A DNA stretch of 64,000 nt, from positions 35,427,866 to 35,491,865 of the forward strand of contig CM076261.1 of the NCBI GenBank assembly GCA_038380795.1. The letters run 5' to 3'. Position numbers and translations under genes: made by a program. Positions within the stretch are counted from its first letter, which is position 1; each line of letters begins with the position of its first letter. Below the pieces are notes generated by a model, which ran no database searches, was not told where the DNA came from, and worked only from the letters and a program-made list of their open reading frames with translations. This DNA comes from Pyrocephalus nanus (lineage: Eukaryota > Chordata > Aves > Passeriformes > Tyrannidae). Shown here one piece after another: positions 48,501 through 61,650 of this stretch.

Positions 48501-50780
48501 TGAACTGAAATAAATTGCTTAGAAACATTGTCGTGTCCTGCTAGTGGAGACTTTTAAGAACAGGTGAGACACATATGCCGCAAATGTTTTTGACATAAAT
48601 GATGTTTGTTTACTGGCATGGTGATAGAAAAAATTCCTGCTGCCTCTTTCTGCCTCATTTTCTATGATTCTTGTTTATCTACACTATTAACAACTATTAA
48701 ATATGTGTGATATTTCATTTTGATTCAGAGTGAAACAAATACTTCAATCAAAGAACTCCTTATGGAGCTCAAATTCTGCTGACAACACACTGTTGGGTTG
48801 ATCAGAGATATCTGAGACGTTAGTCTAGATAATTTCTTCAGACTTCTGGAATGTCCTGTCTGACTATGTCAGCACAGTGGGATACTTCTCTAGTTCTAAT
48901 CTTCTTAAAGCCAGCTTAAGGATCAAAGGATCCTGGCAGCTTAATGGGTGCAGGAGCAAGATTTTGCCATCTATTTTGCTCTCATGATCAAGTTTAATGG
49001 CTGCTGGGAATAGATCCTTTTCCTAAGAAACAGTAGAAATGGAGACAGCTACAGAAGGGTACACTGGTAGAGCACTATCAGTTTTGATAACTTTTTATAT
49101 ATATATACACATATAAAAATTTATATATTAAAATTCTTGTGATTTCTATAATTCAATACAAGAATAATTCACCCATATCACTAATTGCATTCATCTCACC
49201 TTTTTATCTCTTTGGGGGTTTATTGCATAAATAGTCTTTCTGCAGTTCTGTATATTTTATGCAACAGCAAGACTTTTAGACTTTTTTGTGTTTATATTTC
49301 CAAAGAAGTTAAAGTTCAGTTTACAAAGAAGTTCTACCTCATATTTTGCTGCTTTATTTTTTTTTTTTTTTTTAAATATGCCTCTGGAATCAAATATTAG
49401 TGATTTTAATCTAGGGTTGTAAAATCTCAAAACTGAAAATCCATACATATTGCATACCCTATTCATCCACAAAGTAGAAAATATACCCACAGCACACATA
49501 GATATTGCCAGCTTGTGTTTGCAATATGAGCTTCAAACTGAGTAGTTAATAGTATATTTCAGCATGATTTTTATAGACATCAGAGCTGTGTGAATCATTA
49601 TTTCATGCATTATGTACTGCCAGATACCCCAAAGAAAAAAGTATGTCAAAACACATATGAGATTCAAAGTAATGTTCTCCTTACCAAAGAGAACAAACTA
49701 GGCATACTAATATAGTGAATCTCTTAAAACTGATTCATTCATATCTCTGTAGAAATGTATTTTGTTGCTAATGCATAGGTATTAAGAGGCATCCTTTTAC
49801 TGCTGCACAGGTGTTGCTGAGTATGATTTTTTACACTGGGGGAAGGCAGAAAATTCACTAGTACATGGAACATTACTTCAAAAAACATGAGTTAGAATAT
49901 AAAACAGGTACAAAATAGTCTCTGACTCAACGTATCATCTGTCTGTTTCCTCTTGTCCAGGTTGGCTGCTTTGTGTCAAACTATAACCTTTTCTTTGTTT
50001 TGGAATTTTGTTTTGAGGTTTATTTTTTTTCCTGTTTTTCTTCCTGCAGTTTTTCTTTGTTTTTCTTAAAAGAAAATGTGCATTTTTATAGCTACAGATT
50101 AACCAAAATGATTTTAAAAAATTACAAAATTAATAGAAGTTAGTATGGCTCATAGCAGGATAGCTTATTAACTAACAGCTGAGAGACAGAGATGACTTTG
50201 TACAAAGTTCAGAATATATTTAAGCTGCTATAAGTATTTAGCAAACAAAATTCCAGGCTTGATGGTATTGAGTACTGGTGCTTTTGAGTCTACTGATATT
50301 TCTTAGAATGAGTTCAAGTGTGGCAGGTTGAGGTCTATAAGGAGCTTTGTAAGTAACTCGCCTAATATTTAGTCCCTTTAGAACAAACATATCCTGTGAT
50401 ATGCAGTATACATGAATAAATAAGATGCTTGGAAAACGTTGATTCTTTTGTACTTCATTAACTGTAGTCCCCTGGAGGGACTGTTGGGCTTTCTCAAGAG
50501 CTGATCAATTGGTAATGGCCTCTGGTATCGGGGTATCTGAGAAGATTTATTAGCATGCTATGATAAATCTGACTCTACCAAAAACCTGCCATGTCTGCAA
50601 GACAACTGAGATAAAGAACTAATGATAATATAATAACAGATAATCCTAAAAAACAATTATGAAATGTCTACTATGAATGTAACTCAAGGAAAGCAGTCAA
50701 CAAAAATCTTAACAAAGAATCCCCCTTTCTTTTAACTAAAAGAAAGATTTTGTAGAACTTAATGATAGTCTTTTATTTTT
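45581..50780. other. AT-rich unique sequence, no gene seen
   Basis: No repeat family or exon recognised. Slightly GC-richer stretches at 46880-47560 and 48770-49080 could be decayed repeats. A (TA)n-like patch lies at 49096-49130 and a T run at 49357-49373. Confidence 0.5.
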
Positions 50781-51245
50781 GTGAGTGATGCAAATTGCAT
50801 TTGTTAGAAGTTTGTTCTTTTGTTTGTTTTTTTGTAAAAACCCAGTCCTTCCACTAATAAGCTCTGCTCATGTGAAAATGCCTTTTGACTGGTTGTGTGT
50901 TTCACTTCACCCTCTGTGTTGGATCAGCCATGGACACAATGAGTGGACAGCAGTCAGTTATTTTATCCATCTAACTAGGAGTGGGGAGGGAAAGGTAAGT
51001 AAAAATGACCATATGCTTCTCTCCTCCTTGTACCAAGACTATTTCTTCCTCAGAAAAGATTTTTTTTTTTTAATCTGCTTACCCACTGCACTATATCCAT
51101 TTTATCTGGAAGATATTTGGTTAAGTCTGACTTGTTATCCCAGAAGAGTTGTAGCTATACTTCTGACGGTAATAAAATGTACTTTGAAATTCAGTTTTAT
51201 TCTAATTGCACAGTGCCAGTATTGGAGGGAGTTTGGTTGATAAGA
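50781..51245 (+). other. Longest open frame of the window, candidate unannotated exon only
   Basis: The frame is open from 50785 to 51240; its first ATG is at 50788. No domain or signal peptide is recognised. The middle has exon-like borders: a T-rich acceptor with AAAAACCCAG ending at 50845 and AAAG|GTAAGT at 50994/50995, giving a 149-base open stretch (reading ...PFDWLCVSLHPLCWISHGHN...). Outside those borders the frame becomes Phe/Leu/Ile-rich, as in chance AT-rich frames. It may be a terminal or internal exon of a lncRNA or an unknown gene, or simply chance. Confidence 0.15.
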
Positions 51246-52830
51246 TTGATTTTTTAATTATAAAATTAAACATCAGAAACAAATCCAAGTTTTCCTTATT
51301 TATCTTGTATATATATATTAGAAATAGTTTAAACTTATTTGTAAGCTTTCACTTTTCTGAGTGAGTAGGTTTCAAATTCTATAACTTGTCATTGCCACTT
51401 ATTCACTAGGATTTAAAAATACATGCATAGAAGAGCAGATGTAAGCAGAGGAGTTGTACTATTCTCTCTGTTTCTTTTTTATAGCAAGCAGCATCATGTC
51501 ATAACATGTGTCAAAGTAAACCAAGCCATGAAGCATTTATTTTAAAGAAATGACTGAATTGTGAATATCATATAAAGTTGACAGTATTAGTAATTTCTGG
51601 AGACACTTGCTACTTGCAGGACACCTTGCTCCATGGCTTCTGTAGAAAAAGCACAATACAAGGCTCCATGCCCTCATATAGAGGGGGGTTTAGACTTGTT
51701 TCTTAAAAGCTGCTATTCCCATCTCTCCTACTGGGAGAAATTCCCCAGTTCTGAAGACCTTCTTACCTTCTCCCCTTACCTCTCAATTATCGCTGAATGC
51801 TTTTGTAGCATTCTTTCACAGAAGTTGTTGAGTGAGGAAAAAGATGTAAAAAAGTCTTCAGCTGAGACCACAAAACAGAGCCACTGTGGCATAAAATAGA
51901 AAATTAAAATGCATACAGCATATGTGCTTTTGTGCCATTTTATTTTTGAAATTCTAGTTGTATGCTGGCAAGTCATAGACATCATCAAAATATTTCTAAG
52001 ACCAATATGTCATTAGATTCTACTCCTTTCCATAATTTATATTCTTGGTCATAGAACTGAAAATAAAAGTGTCGAGTGAGAAGTTGCACACTTATTTTTC
52101 AAAATATGGTAACCTGCCTTTTCAGACTTTCAGGGAAATGGTGAATCAAATAAAGGCTTTCTGTTGTTGGACTTTATTCTGCATGTTTTTCTGACTATAG
52201 TTCTAGCTATCTTGCTGGAAGCCAGAGAACTCAGATCCACAGTTGTTTCATATAATACAAACTTACCTTGGAAGACTTTTTGGCTCTGGCAGATAAAACT
52301 GAAATTTGGAAATAATTCACTGTATTGTTACATACAAACCATTACTGCTATTTTTGTTTTGTTAGTAGCCAGTGAGAGTTATAATCATTACTGCTATGTA
52401 GTAATTTCTTTTATTGGTTGTTTTTATTGTCTAGTTTTTGTACTACATTGTGTAAGGCTAGCACCGAGTAAGAAGAAAGCGAGTTACTGTGTTCTGTTAA
52501 GCTACTGTCATGTAGTATGGAGTGCAAAAAGAGTGAAATTTAATTCATGTGTTGATAACTAAATAAAGACTGACACTTGAAAATTGTTTCTCACATTGCT
52601 TCTGTTTAAAGATATGACTTATTATAGTTTACTTAAAATATGTCTTAGAAGAAGTCTGACTCAAAGTGCAGTCATTTTAATAAAAATGCTTTTAATAAGG
52701 CTATTGGATTCTGTAATTGTTTTCCTGTAGTGATTTTATGTGTTAAAGTCAAACTATGTTTTTTATTATTTTCCTACTCTTTGTCTTCCTCTCCCATCCT
52801 CTAACTACTGGCTTTTCAAACTGAGCCTGC
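51246..52830. other. AT-rich unique sequence, no gene seen
   Basis: The 132-codon frame 52164-52562 begins at TTG, not ATG. It is hydrophobic and Tyr/Phe/Cys/Val-rich without a recognised family. An AATAAA lies just after it (52561-52566), which is common by chance here. Not called as a gene. Confidence 0.5.
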
Positions 52831-53029
52831 TGGTTTTTTGGGCTTATTTTTTTGTTTGTTTGTTTTTGTAGTTTTTGTCCTTGTTTGTTTGTTTGTTGTT
52901 TTGTTTCCGTTTTTTTCAGGTTCTTTTTTTGTTTTGTTCATATGTTTGGGTTTTTTTTGTGTGTGTGGGTTTTTTGTGGGTTTTGTTGTTGTTGTTTTGG
53001 GGAGGTGTTTTGTTTTGTTTTTCTTTTCT
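52831..53029. repeat. Long T/G-rich low-complexity tract
   Basis: About 200 bases almost wholly T and G on the plus strand, with (GTTT)n, (GTT)n and GTGTGTGTGGG words. It generates artefactual Phe/Val/Cys-rich frames (52838-53079). Confidence 0.9.
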
Positions 53030-53233
53030 GTAAACTAAGCAGCTACAACAGAGTTTCAGCTTCATGCTGTTTCAAGTAAACTCCAGCTGTCTTTTGTACA
53101 AATCAGATAGGTAGTGTAAATATATACGCCCAGAATATATCTATGAAAAACTTAAAGGCGAAAAGCATAATATGGATTTTGGCAATATTCATGGAGGTGC
53201 TAAGAGCACTGGATGAGAGAAGAGCACAGTGTC
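53030..53233. other. Unique spacer
   Basis: Short unique sequence between two low-complexity tracts; nothing recognised. Confidence 0.5.
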
Positions 53234-53284
53234 ACCTCCTTCCTTCCTTCCTTCCTCCCTCCCTTCCTTTTCCTTCTTTCCTCT
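53234..53284. repeat. (CCTT)n pyrimidine tract
   Basis: Polypyrimidine run with about four perfect CCTT units followed by CCTCCCTCCC and degenerate units. It is a possible H-DNA-forming mirror-type tract and a likely length polymorphism. Confidence 0.95.
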
Positions 53285-56200
53285 AAACAGTCTGTTTTCA
53301 TCATGTGCTTTTCCTGGGGAAAAAAAAAGCTGAGGGTTTAGGGCTCATAGGTGTATTTGGAACATATGAAGGGTTCCTTCAACCCCCAAGTACACCCATT
53401 AGCTTCAACTGTAATTGAGATGGAGATTGCCACCTTTAGAATTAAATTGAAAACTACAGCCTAAGAAGCTATTTTTGTCCCTCAATAAGATATGCATATA
53501 GCAACTTTTCCCCAACTATGTAACATGCTTCCTTATAATGGTGCTTTGTTTGAAAATATGAAAATATTCAGAAATTCATGATTCCTTTTAACACATAAAA
53601 TTATTTTGCTTATATATTTGAAAATACATCCTATCAATTTGTGATCCAAAGGCTAGAAGAGAGAATTTTTTCAGTGTTCTATGAACTGATTAAATTCTAT
53701 ACTGACAGATTAGGTGGTGTATAAGTGGTTCACAGACCTACTATACCAACTCAGGGATCGGTCTCCTAAACCACTAGGTCTGTTTTGATCCTTTAGATGT
53801 TTACTTCTCATTTTTTTATGAGTGGCTTTAAACTATGAGAGGCAATGAACTATAATTTCCACCCCCACCACTATATTATTGCAGTATCACCATCAAAGTA
53901 ATCATGACTTTTCTTCAGCAGGGAACCTCAGCAGTTTTGAGAGATTGATTTTATTTTTGAGGAGTTTGGAAGATTAATTTTATTGTTAGAAAACCTGGTA
54001 AACACAGTTTCAGGATTTCAGTCATCCTATTGCTAGGATTGCTGACATTCTCAGTCTAGTAAAATTTAAGTGACATGCCAAAATAAAAATAATTTCTGTC
54101 AGTGTGAGGACATATTGCTTACATTAAAACTTATGGTTTAGTTCTTTTTCCAACAAGGCCATGGCCTGCCTCTCTCTAGATGTTAACTATGGTGGGGATG
54201 AGCACTGTGGGAAGAAGCCCTTACAAAGAGGATGCTCATAACTTCTCACTTTCATTTTGGCCTTAATCAGAATTCTTTTTTATTTTTCCATTTTATTCAG
54301 GAAAAGTAATTGAGCTTCATCAATTTTACTCAAGTTTCAATGTGTAATTTTCATCACTGAAGTGTTGACTTCATTTTCTGAAAATCACCCTGGGCAGTTC
54401 TAAGGGATAAAACTGTGCTCAGTTTCCCATTAATTGTTGATCACATAGCCTGCTGCTTCATTTTTTTTTTTTTTAAGTGAAATATACTACTGTAATATAA
54501 TGTCAGAATTAAATCATTAAGCAAATATCTCATTAGAGCTTTCATTTTGTGAAGGGCTAAATGTGTACTTTGAATTCGATTCTGGTTCCGAATATCTGTA
54601 GAAACATACAGATATGAGTCCCAGCTTTAGTTTATCAAATAGGAAATAATTCTACAGTAAAATTTCTAATGAAAGAAAATCCAGGGAACATAATGATCCC
54701 TTTAAGCCTTGATGCATCTGTATTCCCTTGCTGCATAATAGGAAGAGGTTACTAGCTAACCACAGCTGCATCTTTTCTTACCAATACACTGCAGAGGATG
54801 ATAAGAAGTCTGACTATTTTTTCCTTAATATGGATTTCTAGCCTTATTAGAGTCTGAATATTACACTCACAAAGACTAAGGTAATTAACTTGCATAAAAG
54901 ATCATATGGGTATCAGCGCTGTATGAGTTTTGGAACATAAATGTGCTTCATTTTAGGTCTGAAGGACTTCCTGGCAAATAGAGGTATCAAATTAAGAATA
55001 ACTACAGAAACAGTCACTATTGTCAAATTAGTGTTCTACATGAAGAGAAAAAATCACGATTATGTCTATAGCTTACATGGGCCACACCAAAATGAAGCTA
55101 AGCTTTGGAAACCAATATTGATCTTCTGTCACTAAGCACATAGTCTTTTATTGTCTGCTGAGATAGAGGCTACAGACAGCTCTTTACTGTCTTTTTATTT
55201 CTCTCTCCAGTTGCTCATTGCATCTCAGCATCTGAAAAGTACTGCTTCAACTATTTTTTATTTTGGGTGAGGGGCATGAGTTCACCCAACTCTGTTCCAG
55301 AAAAAATCAACCAAATTTACTTAAGCCATCTGAGTAAACTAAAACTTATTTTGGTTTTCTTTTCTTGTTCTTATTGGTTTTTGTTTATTTATTTTTGTGT
55401 CCCAGAGTACTTGCATTACCTGTCTTGAACAGCTGAGGAAGGTTAGGACTGGGAGGACTTCCAATGGAGCTATGGTAACAGGTGATGAGAAAGAAGGCAA
55501 ATACAGTTAATCAAAAAGCTGGCCTGCAAGTAGAATATTGATCCAAAACTTGAAATATAGGGATGCTATTATGGTACCTCTTTATATATGTTGTAGTGCA
55601 TTTGAGTTAAAGAAGAAATAGCTGTTGGAAAATAAGCTAGAATCACCAAGCTCACTTAACCTACTGCTCATTAATAAGAAACTCTTTTTTTGCACTAAAT
55701 AAAATAAAGCAGTTTTGTCTGCCTTTGGACAATCCACTGCTCAAATTTCCTGATTTTTGTTGCAATGGAAGTAACAGAAATGCTAACGTGTGCTAAGTAG
55801 GTTTATCTAGGCTTTTATTTAAAATATTTATGTCTTTTTTATTGTTTTGTCAAGAGCTTATTTTTGGTTTGTCTTTGCTTTGTTTCATTATGTATTATAA
55901 TTCATTATTGAACTAAAGGAACTCTAGAGTAAGGAAACCAAAATACTAAAGGTTTAAAAAGTAGAAGCATATGAAGAGAAGCCAACAGAAATTACTTTTC
56001 ATAGTATAGAGAATCATACCTTCTTTCCACTCAGAGCTGATCTGATGGAAATTTGAATTATTTTTTTCTTTTGGCTGTTCTTGTTTGACCTCTTCAGTCT
56101 AGTGTTTAAACAAAAGAGGATGACAGGCATTTCTTATAGTTAGGTCAAGAAATCCTACCTGTGCCCTAAGGATATAGGATATGTCTTCTTATTGGGCTGT

Positions 56201-56922
56201 TCCAATTTTACTGATGTTGTAACCCTGTATGACTTGTGGTCTACTGAGAACTGACTGCACGATCCTCTTACACACCATAACAGGTATTATCATCAAAAGT
56301 GTTTACTGTTGTCATATCGCCACACCTTCAAATAAGAGGATTTTTTAAAAGCTCATTTTAGATAACTTTGTAACTCTAATTATATCTGTATTCCATAGCT
56401 GTAGATGGCACTTAAACAAACTGGAAGTGACGTGCTCTGTGTAAATGAATAAAAGGTGACTGCTAAGAATGTTCCACATTAAACAACAGTCTGTACTACA
56501 CAAAACTGATCAGCCACAAATATTGCAGTGTTATTCCCTTTTGGCATTGATGATAGCTGTTGATATACATGAGAACCAAAAAAAGGTCACTAAAGCTGGG
56601 GATGTAAATATTTTTTGCAAAAATTATGCAGTCACTGCTGACTGCGTGCACATGAAGTTACTTAGCTGGGTGAGGAAGAAGTAAATATGGTGGTCCTCAA
56701 CCCCACTGCAATCAGTAGTTCAGTGATTGGGAAAAAAAAAAACAAAACACATTTGTGTGCTCATCTCATATTGCACCATGTAGTTTTCAATAGCTTTAAT
56801 TATAACACATGGTAATAATACTTGCCCTTATCTTCACCGGGAGTCATATGGAAACTGAGAGACTGGAAGTTAATTCCTTAGAAGAAATTTGGCATCTAGG
56901 CTCAGGTGAGACCATTCACAAT
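53285..56922. other. AT-rich unique sequence, no gene seen
   Basis: No repeat or exon recognised. Frames at 54941-55135 and 56469-56684 lack motifs. Confidence 0.6.
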
Positions 56923-56984
56923 AATGATGATGTTAGACCATAAAGACATGATGTGAGACCATAACCATGATGATGTGAGACCTC
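56923..56984. repeat. Small imperfect minisatellite, about three units
   Basis: Three successive units of roughly 19-24 bases share the words ATGATG, TGAGACC and ATAA (AATGATGATGTTAGACCATA, CATGATGTGAGACCATAACC, ATGATGATGTGAGACCTCC). Confidence 0.75.
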
Positions 56985-58430
56985 CGTGGGAACAATGAAC
57001 TTAAAAAATTTTTCTCTACAGTGAAAACAGGCTGAATTATCTAAAGAGTTTCAAAAACACAGTATTGTCTGGAATAACCAAGGAATCCATTGCCTCTCTT
57101 CACTGATATTCATTGGAGTAAAACACTATTTTTCTCAAAATAGTGAGAAAAAAAATGAATCTGTGTCATGTGACACAAATTATAAATGGTTCTTACCATT
57201 TAAAATCTTCCATTGGGCTTTTGTATTCTGTGCTATCTTCAAAAGACACAATGCTGCCATCATTTATCAGTGTGAAGCTGATTGTTTGTATCTCAGGGGA
57301 ATCATGTTCTAATTTGATATTACAACATAGTATAAGTTATAGATTGTCCATCAGGGTGAAATTCAACAGTAAGGAGAGGATGCTCTGTTCTAAAATTTTC
57401 ACCTTCTGTGAAATTGTAATGTTACATCTTCAAAGGAGAAACAGAACAAAATAACTTCCTACAGCTTTTGAGTGCAGATAGACATTCAGTTTATCATTCG
57501 AACATCCATATCCCGAGTTTTTCACAAAAAATTAGGAATATAAGAGAGAATGCATGGGCAACGTAATATCAAACCAAAAGTCAGCCTTGGAAAATTTTAA
57601 AATATTTTGTTGCAACTTGGCTTAAATCATAGACTGATGTAACTGTATTCAAATCTTATTTGTATCTTCTGTCATGTAGCTGTGAGATAAATTTCCAAAG
57701 CATTGCTAGACTGGTTTATGTTTAAAGGTTAACTGCATTTTAAAACATAATTCTGAAAAATAGCTTGAGCTGTAAGTAGCACAGATTAAACTATTTATTG
57801 TGAACATGTTATAACTGCTTGATTCAGTGGTTTTCATTATGAACCTGTCCAAGAATAATAAAGGCATTCAAAAAAAAGCAAAACTCTGTGTACATTTTGT
57901 GGAATGACCATAAAAGTATTATTTTTCATGGTATATTTACTGTTCATAGACAGAGTACTTAAACTGTTAAAATACAGATTCCTTAAAGAAACTGGTAAAT
58001 CCCTCAAGAACATGGTAGAAGAGCCCTAATATCTTCATTCTAAAGCCAGCAAATAACACTGTTTCTCTTCAGTGGAGTAGTATGTTTAAAATTCTGTCAT
58101 GAGTAGGAGTATCATCTTGGGTTGCAGTAAACTGGTGATCCCAGTATTCCATAAAGGATTTGAAAGATAGAATGAGATAAAATGAACATTGTGTTGTGCA
58201 TACACAAGTGTTTCTTTGCCCAGTGGAGCATCGTTTCTTACTTGATGTTTTAAAAACCCATCAACTTTTTTGATCAACAAAAGGAAGAGGTATATAAGAC
58301 AAATTTTATCACCTGCCTAGCTTAGCATATGACATCCAGCTTTCTTCAATCACTTTCTTAATGAATAATTAAACATATGTTTGTATATGTACTGTCCAAT
58401 TTATAGAGACTGCCACTGGCTTGCTGTAAC
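56985..58430. other. AT-rich unique sequence, no gene seen
   Basis: The frame at 57143-57454 (103 codons) starts inside an A-rich run and has no recognised domain. Confidence 0.6.
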
Positions 58431-60070
58431 TTATTTAGGAATGAGAACTGAGTTGGGTACTTCTTCCTTCCATAAACCAGTGTACTGATACCACAACTGT
58501 ATTGACTGACTAAGCTCTGTTACATAGCAGTATATGCTTTGTGAACTAATCAAGGAAGTCCAGGAAATGTCAGGAAAGTGAATTTTCAGCTTCGGCTCTT
58601 CAAGAACAAGATCAAGCCCTTCATAGGTGGCAAAGAAAATCTGAATAGCAGTGAAAACATAAATATTAACTTGAGAAATAATTTTACTCCAGCTTTGTGA
58701 GAGCATTTGGAAGTTTGAGAGCTCTCCTGACTCCCCTGCCCTGCTCCCTTCAATTTTTCATTTCTCTGCTCATAATTCTAATGGGTTAACTTTAAAGCTG
58801 GTGAGAGAAAACATACATACTCTACATTTGCAGCTGAGTGAATCACACAGTGTCATAGTTTCTGTATTTGGCAAAAGGGCTTAGGGAAACTGACAGTACC
58901 TGCTGCATTACCCTGGGGACATGGGAATTGAGAGCACTTAGAAGGAGAATTGGATGGTGCTTCAAGTAAAACTCTCACTACCTCTTCTCTGCCTTACAGT
59001 AACACCTGCGACACAGTAACTCTCTCTGTCATGGCTACAGAATAAAAAGGCCAATGCCAGTGGTTGTTGCACACTGTCCCTGACACGAAGTACCCCTTTG
59101 GCAAAGTTATGAGAGAACTGGTTTGATCCAGCGATGCAGTGGCAGCCATTGACTGCTTTTGACTTGTTTACAAAGAACTGAGAAAAGGAAATTTCCATAA
59201 TGTTGCAGCTATAAAGAGTGAATCGAGCTAATTTTGAAATCTATCCATTATGTGAAAGAAAATTCCTCTATTTCAAGTTAATTGAGACTTTATTACAGGC
59301 TTCCTAGAAAGAGTAATGGAGTGGTCACTGATTGTTAGCAGACCCTAATTCATATTTGCAGTCCAATGAAGTAAAACTTTGTTCCAGCAAGAAATAAAGT
59401 CTTATTTGGTATCCCCCAGTATAGATATGCTCTTTGTTTTCTGTTACCTTTGTGACAAAAGCTTCTAAGGCCTGACATGACAGAAGAGAAACATCAAGTT
59501 TTGCTCCTAAAAGGTCTGCATATTTCATCACAGGTGGTGTAAACAGTTTTATACATCAGTATCATATTGCATTTGCTACCTTTTGGTGTCAGAGTAATTG
59601 ATAAGTTTGTAGAGTTCCAGAAGACAGGGAACTCAAACAGTGATAGCTGTAGAGACAACCAAGGACATTTGGGGAAAAACAGGCAAGAAGTGTTGGTAAT
59701 AACCAATTACTGTTGATATTAACACACTTTGAGAAAGAACAAGTTGTGAATTGAGAAGGGGACCATGTGGAGGGCGAGCAGCACTTTTCTGGAACAAACA
59801 TCCTTGTTATTTATACATTTATTTATTTATTTTTAATTAATTTCTTCCTTTCTCTCTTCCTTTTCACTCTACCCTGTAATCCCACACCCACTGCTGTCTG
59901 CTTCTGTAGTGGGTCAGGGACTAACATATGAATTTCCATGCCAAATGTTTGATTCACAAGTAAGATTTTCTGATTGATTGTAGACTCTCTGACTTCTGTC
60001 ATTCCTTTTAACCACAAGTATTTACAAATCTTAAGCACTTCCTTCTCCTCAGGGTGGGAGATCACATAAG
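58431..60070 (-). other. Run of minus-strand open stretches, unassigned
   Basis: Four non-overlapping minus-strand frames lie in succession (60065-59823, 59531-59325, 59198-58962, 58706-58431), each 68-91 codons, with fairly balanced composition: KEVLKICKYLWLKGMTEVRE, SCQALEAFVTKVTENKEHIY, KLKIHFPDISWTSLISSQSI. GC content is slightly above background. They could be pieces of a decayed retrocopy or exons of an unknown minus-strand gene, but phases differ, stops separate them and no family is recognised. A (TTTA)n run lies at 59816-59834. Chance is the simplest reading. Confidence 0.15.
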
Positions 60071-61604
60071 CATATGACAGAATTCTGAAACATTAATGAT
60101 ATTTACATTAACATATAGACAGCCTCTAGATTGCAAATAACCTAAAAGATGCATAACAATTTTAGTACAATTTTAGGGGTTTCCTTATCACTATATAAGT
60201 AAAGAAAGAAAGGTAAAAAAATCGATTAAAAAAAAAATTCCAAACATGAAGAGTACTTTTAACCACCACTCAGAGAATAAAGTCCTAAGTGGTCCATTCA
60301 TAAAATTGCCTTTTATTTTATATGCATACATAGCCAAGTGGACAGCTCAAACTTTCTTTACTGACTTTACATAGTAGCCTCCAGATTAGAAAAATAGCAA
60401 ACTGGTATTCCTGACATCATGACTGGTCTTGAGAAGGATCACATCAAAAATACAGTGAAACAGAAGAGCAAAAGATAACAGCTTCCATGCCTAATGTGGG
60501 TAAAAAGGAAAAATAGAAAAACATATGGACCATGAAATAAAAAAGAAATATAAAGTTATCAATTACTGGCTTAGACGAGAGGCTTCAAAAATGCTTGTGT
60601 CTGATTACAGGATACTCATTATTGAGAAAGAAAAATCAATGTTATTTTCCACACCTAAGCAGTAGGTACTTGAGTGTTAAAATGATTTACATTAATTTTA
60701 GATTCTGTTTAATTCATGGTGACTAATGAGCTGCTTCAGAAACTGGAATCCTCTTTCAAATACCTAAGTATCTAGTCATGTATTGTGCTTGCAATAGGCA
60801 CTAGTCCCAAAGGGGTACACAGTCTCTGATCATAGAATAAAATAAGACATTTGTAGTCATAGCTGTAGTCTGACAGTGTGCAGCTTGTTATGGCTTTGTT
60901 CATTTTATGCTGCTTCCAAAAAAATGATTCTTTGTTGCCAGGACTGATCTGTTCACAGATGTATGCCTACCTTGCCTTATGTGCAGCTGATTTATATTTT
61001 CTTTTTTTGTTTCTTTAATTAAAAATAAGCCCCACAACAAAAATTGCTTTTGTGTATTAAGAAGAGAGCAAAATTATAATGTTCATCTGGAATGGCTTCT
61101 TTCGTCAGTAGTTCTTTAAGGCAGATGTGTGATCTAGGGCTTGAATAACTTTCCAGAAAGTTTAAGTCTCTTGATTTTGTCCATATGTATTTAATGCTAC
61201 AGAGACATAAAATAAGCCACCTATTGAGTTGTCTTACTATAGTTTGCTAGTATTTTAAATATTAATATATTCTTGATAATGATTCTACATTTCCAGGAGA
61301 GGAGGGAGGACATGCTTCAAAGCCTACATGATAGAACAGGTCCCCATTAGTTCTTTCACAATAAGTTCAAATGTTATGTTTGAAATGGTTACCAGATCAT
61401 GTTAAGTCCAAATAAAGTAATAATAGTAAAGTGCATAATGAAATAGTTGTGTTACATAACACTGACATTGTGACTTTAAAACCACGTATGTGTAATTACC
61501 ATATACTAGAAATATATAAGTAAATTGTTACTTTCTTTTCAGCCCATGGACTTTTAGAAATAAGATATCAGCCATTTTTTGGGCCTAGTAACTTTGATTA
61601 AGAT
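60071..61604. other. AT-rich unique sequence, no gene seen
   Basis: Nothing recognised. Confidence 0.6.
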
Positions 61605-61650
61605 AAAACCAAACCAAACCAACTAACCAGCCAAACAAACAAAAAATCCA
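61605..61650. repeat. A/C-rich tract with (AACC/AAACC)n
   Basis: ACCAAACCAAACCAACTAAC followed by CAAACAAACAAAAAA. It is the A/C-strand form of the tract class seen elsewhere in the window. Confidence 0.85.

Noticed and set aside
52164..52562. 132-codon frame followed by AATAAA
   Set aside because: It starts at TTG, is hydrophobic and Phe/Tyr/Cys-rich, has no recognised family, and AATAAA is frequent by chance in this composition.
52838..53079. Phe/Val/Cys-rich frames
   Set aside because: Translation artefacts of a T/G-rich low-complexity tract.
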